From Actinomadura sp. 7K507 (GTDB lineage Bacteria > Actinomycetota > Actinomycetes > Streptosporangiales > Streptosporangiaceae), in assembly GCF_004348425.1 (NCBI RefSeq), contig NZ_SMKK01000018.1, positions 1 through 63,197 on the forward strand: 63,197 nt of DNA, written 5' to 3'. This document shows positions 17,932 through 26,790 of the stretch, piece by piece; within the stretch, counting starts at the first letter, position 1; every line of letters begins with the position of its first letter. The position numbers and the translations under genes were made by a program. The notes beneath the pieces were generated by a model. It did not search any database and was not told the DNA's origin. It worked only from the letters and a program-made list of their open reading frames with translations.

Positions 17932-18581
17932 GACATCTCCTCACCGATGATCCCGACCTGGCGACGTGTTCCGGCGGGCCCGGCCGCCGCGGCCGATCCG
18001 CCCGCCGCGGCCTCCGTGCGCGCCGCGGGCTCCGTGGCCTCCGTGCGCGCCGTGGCCTCCGTGGCCTCCGTGGCGCGGACGAGCCGCTGCCGCGCCCGGT
18101 GCAGCCGCACCCGCAGCGCGGCGGCCGAGCAGCCGACGACCCTGGCGGCCTCGCGGGGCGCCAGCCCCTGCCAGGCGATGAGGATCAGGATCTCCCTGTC
18201 GCCCTCCGGCAGCGTCGCCATCGCGCGCAGGATCGCGAGCCGTTCCGCGACCTCCTCGGCGATGTCGCCGACGGGACGCGCGGTCCACCGTCCGATCTCA
18301 TCGGCGAACGACTCGCGCCGCACGTCCGCGCGGTGACCGTCGCGCAGGACGTTCCGCGCGACGCCGAGCAGCCACGGCAGCGCCGGGTCGGGGATGTCGG
18401 CGAGCCGCCGCCACGCCACGGCGAACGTCTCGCTCACCACCTCGTCCGCTACCTGCCGCCCGGCGCGGGTGACGGCGTAGGCCCACACGCGCTGGCGGCA
18501 CTCGTCGTAGATCGCGGTGAACCGCCGTTCGTCGGGGTCGCGCGCACCGCCCGCCGGTTCGTCCGGGGCTTCGTCTGCCAC
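17928..18581 (-). CDS. ECF RNA polymerase sigma factor
   Basis: A 217-residue sigma-70 family protein. Region 2 spans about 22-90 (FTAIYDECRQRVWAYAV; DEVVSETFAVAWRRL), and region 4 about 118-172 with a helix-turn-helix (GLAPREAARVVGCSAAALRV). The last 45 residues are low-complexity, with repeated ATEATEATARTEATE, outside the normal fold. It starts at a GTG preceded by GGAGGA. It is coupled by ATGA to the membrane protein gene. The target promoters cannot be read here. Confidence 0.9.
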   Translation of the reverse strand: MADEAPDEPAGGARDPDERRFTAIYDECRQRVWAYAVTRAGRQVADEVVSETFAVAWRRLADIPDPALPWLLGVARNVLRDGHRADVRRESFADEIGRWTARPVGDIAEEVAERLAILRAMATLPEGDREILILIAWQGLAPREAARVVGCSAAALRVRLHRARQRLVRATEATEATARTEATEPAARTEAAAGGSAAAAGPAGTRRQVGIIGEEMS

Positions 18582-18915
18582 CGCCTGCTCCTCCGCCGGT
18601 CCGGATGTTCACGTCACCAGGTAGTGGTCCGGGGAACGCCATCGTTACGTACCGGGGCAGATCGATGAGGCGGGGTGGTCAGGTACGCGCCCCCGGGGTC
18701 ACTGGGTTCCGCCCGGTGCCGGCCACGTGTGGATCGCGAGCGCCCGCTACCACGGGCCGCGCAAGTACGGTTGGGCAGACGGAGTCTCCGTTTCGGGTGG
18801 AACATCCCCGTTCGGGTGCGTCACATCGCCTTGGTTCCCTTATATTTGCACAGCGACAAACAACTACCCCCGCCTGACATGCGCGCGGCAGCGCCGGGCC
18901 GAAGGAGCTGAAACC
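18582..18915. other. 334-base divergent spacer between the ECF sigma gene and the phosphorelay block
   Basis: No gene seen. It holds two direct copies of TTCGGGTG (18792-18799 and 18811-18818) and an AT-rich TATATT at 18841-18846, in a region otherwise over 65% GC. That hexamer is about 70 bases before the receiver-PP2C gene and is a plausible -10; I see no matching -35. Confidence 0.45.
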
Positions 18916-20115
18916 ATGACCGCGATGCACAGTCGCGGCGCCGAACGGCTCCTCGGCGTGGCGGGATCCCCCCACCTGCTGCTCGTCGAGGACGACCCGG
19001 GCGACGCGTTCCTGTTCGAGGAGCTGCTGGCCGAGGCGCAGCCCGGTGTGCGGATAACCGTCGCCACCACGCTCGCCGAGGCGCTCGACGCGCTGCGGTT
19101 CGACATCCAGTGCGTCATCGTCGACCTGTCCCTGCCGGACGCGCAGGGCCTCGACGCGCTGCACCAGATGCACGCCCACGCCCCGTCCATCGCCGTCCTC
19201 GTGCTGACCGGCCTCGCCGACGCGCACGTCGGCGTGGAGGCGGTCGCCGCCGGCGCCCAGGACTACCTCGTCAAGCAGGACGTGGACGGCGCGCTGCTCA
19301 CCCGCGCGATCAGCTACGCGATCGAGCGCAAGCGCGCCGACGAGTCCGAGCGGCAGCTGGTGGAGGCGCGGGCCCTCAGCCGGGAGAACGCGCGGCTCGA
19401 ACGCGGGCTGCTGCCCGTCCCGATCCTCAACGACACGACGCTGCGGCACCACACCCGGTACCGGCCCGGACGCGACCGGGCGCTGCTCGGCGGCGACTTC
19501 CACGACACCGTGGAGACCGAGGACGGCACCGTCCACGTCGTGATCGGCGACGTCAGCGGGCACGGCGCGGACGAGGCGTCCCTCGGAGTCCGGCTCCGCA
19601 TGGCGTGGCGCACGCTCGTGCTCGCGGGCCACACCGGGCCGCGGCTCCTCGACACCCTCGACGCCGTCCTCCAGCACGAACGGTGGGGCGAGGAGATCTT
19701 CACCACCGTGTGCACGGTGACCATCGCCCCCGACCGCCGCAGCGCGCGGATGCACCGGGCCGGCCATCCGCGGCCGCTGTTCTTCGGCCCCGATGGCGTC
19801 GAGGCCGTCCCGGACGAGCCGCGCGGCCCGGCGCTCGGGCTCATCCCCGGCGTCGACTGGCCCGCGATCGACCTCGAACTCGGCGACTCCTGGGGGCTGC
19901 TGCTCTACACCGACGGGCTGATCGAGGGGTATGCCGGCGAGGCCGGCGGGTATCTCGACCTCTCCGGACTGATGGAGCTGACGAAGATCGCGTACAGGGA
20001 CGGCCGGCGAGGCGACGTGCTCATCGACGGGCTGATCGCGGAGGCCGAGCGCCTGAACGGGGACGTCCTGTCCGACGACCTGGCCGTGCTCCTGCTGAGC
20101 CAGGGGGACGGCTGA
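18916..20115 (+). CDS. Receiver domain-PP2C (SpoIIE/RsbU) phosphatase
   Basis: A 399-residue two-domain signalling protein. Residues 18-130 are a receiver (LLVEDDPGD acidic pocket; phospho-acceptor Asp in VIVDLSLPDA; Lys in YLVKQD). A short coiled linker (about 140-165) leads to a PP2C-type phosphatase with the metal motifs GGDFHD and GDVSGHG, ending with DDLAVLLL. Such proteins convert a phosphorelay input into dephosphorylation of an STAS-type anti-anti-sigma factor. The ATG follows GAAGGAG. The stop overlaps the kinase ATG by one base. Confidence 0.9.
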   Translation: MTAMHSRGAERLLGVAGSPHLLLVEDDPGDAFLFEELLAEAQPGVRITVATTLAEALDALRFDIQCVIVDLSLPDAQGLDALHQMHAHAPSIAVLVLTGLADAHVGVEAVAAGAQDYLVKQDVDGALLTRAISYAIERKRADESERQLVEARALSRENARLERGLLPVPILNDTTLRHHTRYRPGRDRALLGGDFHDTVETEDGTVHVVIGDVSGHGADEASLGVRLRMAWRTLVLAGHTGPRLLDTLDAVLQHERWGEEIFTTVCTVTIAPDRRSARMHRAGHPRPLFFGPDGVEAVPDEPRGPALGLIPGVDWPAIDLELGDSWGLLLYTDGLIEGYAGEAGGYLDLSGLMELTKIAYRDGRRGDVLIDGLIAEAERLNGDVLSDDLAVLLLSQGDG

Positions 20116-21836
20116 TGAGCACCGGCCCGCCGCAGGACGACGGGACACCGCTGCCGCGCATCGACCCGGAGCGCAGGCTGACGATCTCCGGGCCGGCGGT
20201 CGTGCTCCCGGAGGCGGACGTCCTCGATGCGCACGGGATGAGCCGCCTGCGGCTCGTCCAGATCTACCGGATGGGCTCGGTCGTCCTCGGCCTGCTTCTC
20301 CTCCTGGCGTTCGCGCAGGCCGGCTCGGCGCTCTACCAGAACGAACGGGCGCGCGACCAACTCATCAACAAGGTCGATCCGGCGGCGCTGGAGCAGTTCC
20401 GGCTCTCGTCGGCGGTCACCACCCAGGACGCGGCGATCCGCGACTACGCCCAGGACGGCGGCGCGGCCCGCCTCACCGAGTACCGCGCCGCGGTCGAGCA
20501 GGAGGCGGCGTCCGCCGCGAGGATGCGCGGGCTGCTCAGCGCGGTACCGGGCCACCAGACCGTCTTCCGCCACCTGGACAAGGCCGTCCGCGATTCGGAG
20601 GTGTGGCGGAGCACCTACGCCGACCGGGTGGCGGCGGGGCCCGGCGGCCAGGGCGTCGACCCCGAGCAGAGCCGGCAAGCACGGCGGCTGCTCAACCAGG
20701 TGCGCGGCGACATGACCCCGCTGCAGGCCAGTATCACCGCGCTGCACGAGCGGAGCGCCCGCCGGCTGCACTCCCGCGCCGACATGGCGATGTGGTCCAC
20801 GATCATCGCGCTCGCCCTGGTCGTGGTGGCCGCCCTCGCCCTGGCCCTGCTGTTCCGCCGGACGGTCCTGAACCCGGTGTCGTCGCTGACCGGCCGGGTC
20901 CGCGCGGTGGCCCACGGCGACTTCGGGCATCCGCTGGACGTCCGCGGCCCGGCCGAGATCAACGAGCTGGCGGTGATCATCGACGCGATGCGCGACCGGA
21001 TCATCGACGAGTGGCGGGCCACCGTCGACCAGTCCCGGCAGCTCGACGAGCAGACCGAGGAACTGCGCCGCTCCAACGCCGAGCTCGAGCAGTTCGCCTA
21101 CGTCGCGAGCCACGACCTCCAGGAGCCGCTGCGCAAGGTCGCGAGCTTCTGCCAGATGATCGAACGCCGGTACGGGGACCAGCTCGACGAGCGGGGGCAG
21201 CAGTACATCGCGTTCGCCGTGGACGGGGCGAAGCGCATGCAGGCCCTCATCAACGACCTGCTGAGCTTCTCCCGCGTCGGCCGGCTGTCGAGTCTGGAGG
21301 AGTCGATCGACCTCAACGAGGTCGCCCGGCAGGCGCTGGACAACGTGTCCGCCCTGCGGGAGGAGACCGGCGCCGAGGTGGAGGTCGGGGACCTGCCGCA
21401 CGTGCCCGGCGACCGCGCCCAGCTCACCCGGCTCTTCCAGAACCTCGTCGGCAACGCGATCAAGTTCCGCCGCGAGGACGCGCCGCCCCGCGTCACCATC
21501 GACGCCCGCCGCAGCGGGGACGAGTGGGAGTTCCGCTGCGCCGACAACGGCATCGGCATCGAGCCGCGCCACTCCGACCGGATCTTCCTGATCTTCCAGC
21601 GGCTCCATCCGCGCGACGAGTACACCGGGACGGGCATCGGCCTGGCCCTGTGCAAGAAGATCGTCGAATTCCACGGCGGCCGGATCTGGCTCGACCCCGG
21701 CGGCGACGGCGACGACCCCGGCACCACGTTCCACTGGACGCTGCCGGACGACCACCTGCCGGACGACCACCTGCCGGCGCAGCCGAGTCCCGGCGCGGAC
21801 GCTTCCGGTGACGCCACCACTGACCACATGGCCTGA
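20115..21836 (+). CDS. Membrane sensor histidine kinase with CHASE3-like sensor, HAMP, HisKA and HATPase
   Basis: A 573-residue kinase. Membrane helices lie at about 54-74 and 228-252. The extracellular part between them is helical and CHASE3-like. HAMP follows (about 250-305), a coiled coil (QLDEQTEELRRSNAELEQF), HisKA with the phospho-histidine in YVASHDLQEPLRK, and HATPase_c (NLVGNAIKF, DNGIGIE, GTGIGLALCKKI). The HisKA type is that of phytochrome-like kinases paired with small Rcp1-like receivers, and one follows 30 bases downstream. The tail carries a duplicated LPDDH unit. Confidence 0.92.
   Translation: MSTGPPQDDGTPLPRIDPERRLTISGPAVVLPEADVLDAHGMSRLRLVQIYRMGSVVLGLLLLLAFAQAGSALYQNERARDQLINKVDPAALEQFRLSSAVTTQDAAIRDYAQDGGAARLTEYRAAVEQEAASAARMRGLLSAVPGHQTVFRHLDKAVRDSEVWRSTYADRVAAGPGGQGVDPEQSRQARRLLNQVRGDMTPLQASITALHERSARRLHSRADMAMWSTIIALALVVVAALALALLFRRTVLNPVSSLTGRVRAVAHGDFGHPLDVRGPAEINELAVIIDAMRDRIIDEWRATVDQSRQLDEQTEELRRSNAELEQFAYVASHDLQEPLRKVASFCQMIERRYGDQLDERGQQYIAFAVDGAKRMQALINDLLSFSRVGRLSSLEESIDLNEVARQALDNVSALREETGAEVEVGDLPHVPGDRAQLTRLFQNLVGNAIKFRREDAPPRVTIDARRSGDEWEFRCADNGIGIEPRHSDRIFLIFQRLHPRDEYTGTGIGLALCKKIVEFHGGRIWLDPGGDGDDPGTTFHWTLPDDHLPDDHLPAQPSPGADASGDATTDHMA
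21741..21770 (+). repeat. 15-bp tandem duplication inside the kinase 3' end
   Basis: CTGCCGGACGACCAC occurs twice in a row and begins a third time, encoding LPDDH-LPDDH-LP. The 15-bp size matches the stop-codon arrays elsewhere in this window, but here it lies in coding sequence. Confidence 0.9.
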
Positions 21837-21866
21837 GCCCACAGCCACTGAACGGGGAACACGCAG

Positions 21867-22287
<421 letters not shown>

Positions 22288-22304
<17 letters not shown>

Positions 22305-23472
22305 TCCCGCCGTCGCCGCGCGCCCTCCAGTCGACGCACACGATCACCGCGTCGTCGGCCGGTTCGGTCTCCTCGTGGTAGGCGACGAACTGCCGGATCA
22401 TGGTGCGGACGGCCTCCGGCGGCTCCTGCATCCGGGTCGCCCGCAACGCCTGGGTCAGCGCGGATCTTCCGTAGGGCACCCCGGCGGGCGACAGGGCGGC
22501 GTGCACCCCGTCGCTCACGATGACCAGCCGGTCGCCGTGCTCGACCGTGAACTCCTCCGTCACGTACCGGGTGTCGCCGAACATCCCGAGCGGCATCTGC
22601 GCGTCGAACCCGATGCCGGTGGTCGCGCCGCCGCGCATCCGCAGGATCCTCGGCGAGCCCGCGTCGACCACCCGGACCCGTCCGGTGGCGAACTCGAAGT
22701 CCAGCAGCAGCGTCGCCACCTGCCGGTCGCCCCGGTGGCGCGCGAACAGCGTCTCGTCGGCGAGGGCGGCCTGTTCGGTGATGTCGGCGCCGGACCGCCG
22801 CGCGTTGCGCAGCGCGCTGATCGCGAGGTGGGTGAGGGCCGCGGCGTCCGTCCCGGTCCCCATCCCGTTGCTGACCGTCAGCGTGAGCCGCTCCCCGGAC
22901 ACGGCCCAGTCGAAGTTGTCGCCCCACACCGCGTACGCGGGTTCGAGCTGCCCGGCCAGGTGGAACTCGGCGGTGTCGCAGGACAGCGCGGGCAGCAGGT
23001 CCCACTGGATCTCGGCCGCCAGCGTCAGCCGGGTCCGCCGCCGGATGCGCCGGAACAGGTCCGTGCTCTGGTTGGCGATCTTCATGGCGCGGGCGAGGGT
23101 GCCGGCGAACTCCTCCAGCCACGGCGGCCCGCCGTCCGGGAGGCGGATGCTCAGCACGCCGAGACGCTCGCCCTGGACGGTCAGGGGGAGATGGACCGGA
23201 CGGCCGCCGTCCTCCCCCGCGGGTTCCCGGAGGGTCTGCTGGGAGGCGAACGCCCGCCCGGGGGCGGTGTTGTCGACCGGGACGTCCTCGCGCCCCCGGA
23301 CGGTCGGGACGAGGAAGGCCTGCCGGTAGTCGATGAGCCGGATCTCCACGTCGTCCCCGCCCGCGTGCCGGTCGATCAGCGCGTTCGCCACATCGATCAG
23401 CTCGTGCGAGGGAGCCGCCCAGATGGCCTGGGCGAGCACCTGGAAATCCTTCTCGGCCGGTTCGTCAAGCAT
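22288..23472 (-). CDS. PP2C (SpoIIE-type) phosphatase with N-terminal sensor-like region
   Basis: A 394-residue protein. Residues 1-140 look like a GAF-like sensory region, joined by a helix to a SpoIIE-type phosphatase (about 165-390). The metal motifs are altered: GDNFDWA in place of GGDFYD, and VSNGMGTG in place of GDVMGHG. One acidic ligand is therefore replaced, though late motifs ([18 protein letters not shown]) remain. Activity may be reduced or use a different metal set. The ATG at 23472 follows GAGGAA; longer frames upstream are not family-like. Confidence 0.78.
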
Positions 23473-23562
23473 CGGTTTCCTCGTCGGGTCGGAGCAGGCG
23501 TCGCCCACGCGGCCGGGTGGGCCGTGGCGCCCCGGATGCCGTGAGCGACAGGGTGTGTAACA

Positions 23563-24045
23563 GTGGAAGGCATGGTGGACACGCCGGGTGAGGAGGCCGT
23601 GGAGTCCGCGGCCGCGCTCGATGACGCCGCCTCCACCCTGATGAACGTCTGGGGACGTGCACACAATGCCCCCGATGTGCCTGTTCCGTCGACGCAGTTG
23701 CGCGCGCTGTTCGTGGTGGAGCGCGGGCCCGTCAACGTCAGCCGGCTGGCGGAGCAGCTGGGCGCGCTGGTGTCGTCGGCGAGCCGGCTGTGCGACCGGC
23801 TGGAGGCGTCCGGGCTGCTGACCCGCGACTCCGGCCGGGACCGCCGCGAGGTCACGGTGCGGCTCAGCGCGGACGGGCAGGCGCTGCTCGACCGGCTCCG
23901 GCTGCGACGGCGCGAGGAGCTGACCCGGGTCCTGGCCTCGATGCCGGCGCCCGCGCGGGCCGCGCTGCTGTGGGGGCTCAGCGAGTTCCATGAGGCGGCC
24001 TCCAAGCCCGACGCCGGCGGCGATTCCTTTTCCCTGCCCGCCTGA
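23563..24045 (+). CDS. MarR family transcriptional regulator
   Basis: A 160-residue winged-helix protein. The recognition region is VNVSRLAEQLGALVSSASRL, with a wing DSGRDRREVTVRLS, then a C-terminal dimer helix. It is divergent from the PP2C gene, with only 90 bases between the start codons, so it may control that gene. The GTG at 23563 has ACAGGG nine bases before it; an ATG at 23572 is an alternative. The ligand is unknown. Confidence 0.85.
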   Translation: MEGMVDTPGEEAVESAAALDDAASTLMNVWGRAHNAPDVPVPSTQLRALFVVERGPVNVSRLAEQLGALVSSASRLCDRLEASGLLTRDSGRDRREVTVRLSADGQALLDRLRLRRREELTRVLASMPAPARAALLWGLSEFHEAASKPDAGGDSFSLPA

Positions 24046-24051
24046 GCCGCC

Positions 24052-24069
24052 GCGAAAATCCGTTTTCGC
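24052..24069 (+). terminator. Short hairpin after the MarR gene
   Basis: GCGAAAA and TTTTCGC pair perfectly around a TCCG loop, seven bases after the stop. The stem is short and half A/T, so its strength as a terminator is uncertain. Confidence 0.45.
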
Positions 24070-24195
24070 CGGATAGGTCGGAAGCTGGAGCAAATTCCAT
24101 AAAGTCTGGGAATGTCGCCATTCCTTCAAGCCAACTCCGTGTCCTTTTCGCAATTCTCGATACGGCCCCCTTCCCCGCCGCTAGCATCGCCGTTC

Positions 24196-25041
24196 ATGGC
24201 GACCATTCATTCCCCGCGGCATTCCCGTCGTGCCGTCAGCACCGCGCTGGCATCGGCGGCCGCCGCCGCGCTGCTGCTCGGCGGCTGCGGCGGCTCGTCC
24301 GGCGGCACGGCCTCGGCGGGGGACGGTGCCGGCAAGGCGGGCGGCGGCAAGGCGGGCAGTGGCACGGCGGGCGGGGAGGCCGCCGCGTCCAAGGTCCCCG
24401 ACGCCACCACGTTCACCACCGTCCAGGGCGCCCCGGAAGACCCGGCACCGGACGGCGCCACCGACGGCCTGGTCGTGCACCCGGCCAAGGCGGTGCCGGT
24501 GCTCGACCGTCCGGACGGGCGCCGCGTCGCCACCCTTCCCGCCGAACAGCTGGACGGCCCCACCTGGGTCCCCGTGGTCGAGACCTCGGGCGGCTGGCGG
24601 CGGGTGCTGCTGCCGAGCCGCCCCAACCGGGCGAGCGGCTGGATCTCCGGAGCCGGGCTCCGGACCGCCCGCACGCCCTACACCGTCCGCGTCGACCTCG
24701 CCGAGCGGCGGCTCACGCTGCTCAAGTCCGCACGGCAGGTCGGCCGGTGGAAGGTCGCGATCGGCGGCGCCGAGACCCCGACGCCGACCGGCCGGACGTT
24801 CGTCATGGCCACGCTCGTCCGGAAGAAGACGTCGCCGAGCTCGATCGTCCTGCCGCTCGGCGCCCACTCGGCGACCCTCGACACCTTCGGCGGCGGTCCC
24901 GGCACGGTCGCCCTGCACGGCTGGCCCGACGCCTCCGTGTTCGGCCAGGCCGTCACGCACGGCTGCGTCCGGGTGCCGCCCGACGCGCTGAAGGCCCTGT
25001 CGAAGGTCCCGCTCGGATCCCTGGTCTACATCAACGGCTGA
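24196..25041 (+). CDS. L,D-transpeptidase (YkuD) lipoprotein
   Basis: A 281-residue exported lipoprotein. The lipobox LLGGC places the acylated Cys near residue 33, followed by a Gly/Ala-rich linker (to about 65). An SH3-like region (about 85-150) precedes the YkuD domain, with the active-site block VALHGWPD and THGCVRVP, in which His and Cys are catalytic. It forms 3-3 peptidoglycan cross-links or attaches proteins to the wall. I prefer the ATG at 24196 because a TAGCAT -10 ends only eight bases before it, suggesting a leaderless message; an ATG at 24112 would add 28 residues before the signal. Confidence 0.85.
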   Translation: MATIHSPRHSRRAVSTALASAAAAALLLGGCGGSSGGTASAGDGAGKAGGGKAGSGTAGGEAAASKVPDATTFTTVQGAPEDPAPDGATDGLVVHPAKAVPVLDRPDGRRVATLPAEQLDGPTWVPVVETSGGWRRVLLPSRPNRASGWISGAGLRTARTPYTVRVDLAERRLTLLKSARQVGRWKVAIGGAETPTPTGRTFVMATLVRKKTSPSSIVLPLGAHSATLDTFGGGPGTVALHGWPDASVFGQAVTHGCVRVPPDALKALSKVPLGSLVYING

Positions 25042-25053
25042 CCGGCACGCCCC

Positions 25054-25085
25054 AGATCAAAGAATCGGCCAGATCAAAGAATCGG
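25054..25085 (+). repeat. Two direct 15-bp repeats before a secreted-protein gene
   Basis: AGATCAAAGAATCGG at 25054-25068 and 25071-25085, separated by CC. They fill most of the gap between two genes and sit directly before the GAGAGA ribosome site of the downstream one, so they could affect its translation or bind a protein. Confidence 0.85.
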
Positions 25086-25096
25086 AGAGACATCCC

Positions 25097-25771
25097 ATGC
25101 GCCATCGCCATATCGCCAGACGGCTCACCACCACCGGCCTGCTCGCCACCGGTCTCATCGCGCCCGGCCTCGCCGCCGTCGGGACCCCGGCCGTGGCCGC
25201 CGCCCCGCACGGCGCCGAAGGCTCCGCCTACGGGCTGACCGCCTCCGGGCCGGTCGCCGTCCCGCCGGTGCCCGCCGTCTCGTCCACCACGGAGACGGTC
25301 CGCAAGAGCCTCGTGCGCGAGGACCGCACCAAGCTCGTCAAGGCGTCCGCGCTGGACGTCAGCGCGTCCTCCGCCCGTGCCCGCTCGTCCGTCACGGACC
25401 TCTCCGTCCCGGCCGCGAAGCTGCTGGCCGGCGCCGTCACCGCGAGGTGCGACGGCGGCCGCGGCTCGGCCCACCTGGCCCGCGCGGTCATCGCCGGCAA
25501 GCGCCTGGACGCCTCCCCGCCGCCCAACACCACCGTCCCGGTCGACGTCGAGGGCCTCGGACGCGCCTCGCTGGTCCTCAACAAGCAGCAGCGGATGTCC
25601 GACGGCCGGCTCGCCGTCACCGCGATGGAGCTCAACCTGCCGCTGCCCGGCAAGCCCGCGACCGTCCGGGCCGCGTCCGCCACCTGCGGCAAGGCCGGCG
25701 GCCCGTCCGAGCGTCCGTCCGACGCGCCGGCCCCGACCCCGGTCGAGCACGACCTTCCGGTCACCGGCTGA
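25097..25771 (+). CDS. Secreted protein ending in LPVTG (choice-of-anchor P-like)
   Basis: A 224-residue exported protein. The signal peptide (MRHRHIARRL, hydrophobic core, AVAA) ends near residue 35. The body (SSARARSSVTDLSVPAAK; VTARCDGGRGS with a later Cys pair) resembles choice-of-anchor P / SCO1860-like wall proteins. The last residues are EHDLPVTG, a sortase-like motif, directly followed by the stop. The expected hydrophobic helix and basic tail are absent in all frames. It therefore may be released rather than anchored. It probably follows the L,D-transpeptidase gene in one transcript. Confidence 0.75.
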   Translation: MRHRHIARRLTTTGLLATGLIAPGLAAVGTPAVAAAPHGAEGSAYGLTASGPVAVPPVPAVSSTTETVRKSLVREDRTKLVKASALDVSASSARARSSVTDLSVPAAKLLAGAVTARCDGGRGSAHLARAVIAGKRLDASPPPNTTVPVDVEGLGRASLVLNKQQRMSDGRLAVTAMELNLPLPGKPATVRAASATCGKAGGPSERPSDAPAPTPVEHDLPVTG

Positions 25772-25785
25772 CCCAGGCGCGGTGG

Positions 25786-25813
25786 CGGCCCGGCGGGACA
25801 CTCCCCCGGGCCG
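25786..25813. terminator. Bidirectional terminator-like hairpin
   Basis: CGGCCCGG at 25786-25793 pairs with CCGGGCCG at 25806-25813, between convergent stops at 25771 and 25820. Confidence 0.65.
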
Positions 25814-25819
25814 TCGCCG

Positions 25820-26239
25820 TCAGCCCGCCAGCGACTTCTCGAAATGCACGATCGCACCGTCCCGGTGGACGCGATCGGCGATGTGCAACTCTTCCGTGAA
25901 CGCCCGCATCAACTGAATCCCCCGACCGTGCTCGGCCAAGGGCGCGACATTCGCATTCCCCCACTCGTCTTCGGCGGCCACCGCGGCGCCGTCCACCGGC
26001 CCCCCGTCGATGACCTCCACGACGCACCTCACCCCGTCCATCCGCGCCCGGACTTCGTAGTCCTTCCCGTTCGCGGCATGCTGGATGACATTCGCGCACG
26101 CCTCCCCCAGAGCAAGCGCGATATCGGCACGAATCTCGCAGCCGACGCCGAGCCCGCGGAGAGAGGCATCGAGCGTGTGCCGCACCAGCGGAGCGCTCTC
26201 GGCGTTCCTCGGCAGGGTCATTTCAAGAACGACCTCCAT
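25820..26239 (-). CDS. RsbW-like anti-sigma ATPase (HATPase_c)
   Basis: A 139-residue single GHKL ATPase domain. The N-box is ALGEACANVIQHA and the G-box is AEHGRGIQLMRAF, both normal for RsbW/SpoIIAB-type serine kinases that bind a sigma factor or phosphorylate an STAS protein. The ATG follows GGAGG. No STAS or sigma gene is adjacent. The PP2C proteins at 18.9-23.5 kb would be natural counterparts, which is inference. Confidence 0.88.
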   Translation of the reverse strand: MEVVLEMTLPRNAESAPLVRHTLDASLRGLGVGCEIRADIALALGEACANVIQHAANGKDYEVRARMDGVRCVVEVIDGGPVDGAAVAAEDEWGNANVAPLAEHGRGIQLMRAFTEELHIADRVHRDGAIVHFEKSLAG

Positions 26240-26379
26240 GCCACTTGCCTCCGTTCCTCTAGCAGCCAGATTTCCCGCTGATCTTCAGGAGAAACTCAAG
26301 CCACCTGAAAAACGGGGACCACCGTCACGCCATATCCCCGGGCTTCCGTCCCGGCCGCGAGCCGCCACGCCGCCGCGAC

Positions 26380-26434
26380 CTGCCCGTCCAGACCCGCTCT
26401 TGACCCTGGCCGGTGGACGGGCAGACTAGGGCGG
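26380..26434 (+). promoter_or_regulatory. Putative leaderless promoter with inverted repeat before the sepF-like gene
   Basis: TTGACC (26400-26405), 16 bases, CAGACT (26422-26427), then the GTG at 26434 seven bases after the -10. A perfect 11-bp inverted repeat, CTGCCCGTCCA (26380-26390) and TGGACGGGCAG (26414-26424), brackets the -35 and overlaps the -10. Confidence 0.5.
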
Positions 26435-26655
26435 TGGTCAAGTCATTGCGCCCCCAGAACTACAACGAGGTCCTGTACGTCGGGCACTTCTTCCGCAAGG
26501 GCGTGCCCGTCCTCATGGACCTGACCAACCTCCCGGACGCCGAGGCCAAACAGCTCGTCGACTTCGCCACCGGCCTCGTCTTCGGCCGCGGCGGCGCCCT
26601 CGACCGCGTCGACCGCAGGCTCTTCCTCCTCCAGCCGTCAACTTCTCGGCCCTGA
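26434..26655 (+). CDS. sepF: SepF-like cell division protein (core domain only)
   Basis: A 73-residue protein corresponding to the conserved SepF core (VKSLRPQNYNEVLYVGHFF; DAEAKQLVDFATGLVFG; RLFLLQPS). SepF tethers FtsZ to the membrane in Gram-positives; the usual N-terminal membrane-binding helix and linker are missing, so this is a short paralogue that probably cannot bind membrane alone. I chose the GTG at 26434, which fits the leaderless promoter; a GTG at 26413 adds seven residues. The last residues (STSRP) meet the edge of the TnpB element, and the original C-terminus may have been slightly altered by it. Confidence 0.8.
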   Translation: MVKSLRPQNYNEVLYVGHFFRKGVPVLMDLTNLPDAEAKQLVDFATGLVFGRGGALDRVDRRLFLLQPSTSRP

Positions 26656-26790
26656 CGTTGAACCGAGCTTGCAGCTAGGTCCCGGCTGGTTGCCGGGTCG
26701 GCCTGCCGCATCCAGCACCCGCCCCCAGTCAGGGGTCGGATGCAGGGGCGGATGACTGCCGCCCCGCATCCCACGCAGCAGCAGCCCGGT
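26641..26790 (-). ncRNA. Candidate omega-RNA of TnpB
   Basis: On the minus strand, the tnpB 3' end and downstream DNA can fold into consecutive hairpins: GCATCC/GGATGC (26708-26743) enclosing CCCC/GGGG across the stop codon; CCCGGC/GCCGGG with loop AACCA (26681-26697); and CTCGG/CCGAG (26645-26667). TnpB proteins use an RNA made from this place, whose 3' extension is the guide. Here the guide would run into the last codons of the sepF-like gene, read on the opposite strand. Ends are approximate. Confidence 0.5.

Noticed and set aside
25054..25085. The two AGATCAAAGAATCGG repeats as a seventh stop-codon array.
   Set aside because: They do not contain the upstream gene's stop codon and begin 12 bases after it, so they are listed as a separate direct repeat.
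26641..26700. CRISPR-like or tRNA-like structure suggested by the hairpins downstream of tnpB.
   Set aside because: There are no regular repeats with spacers and no cloverleaf; the position at the tnpB 3' end fits an omega-RNA better.
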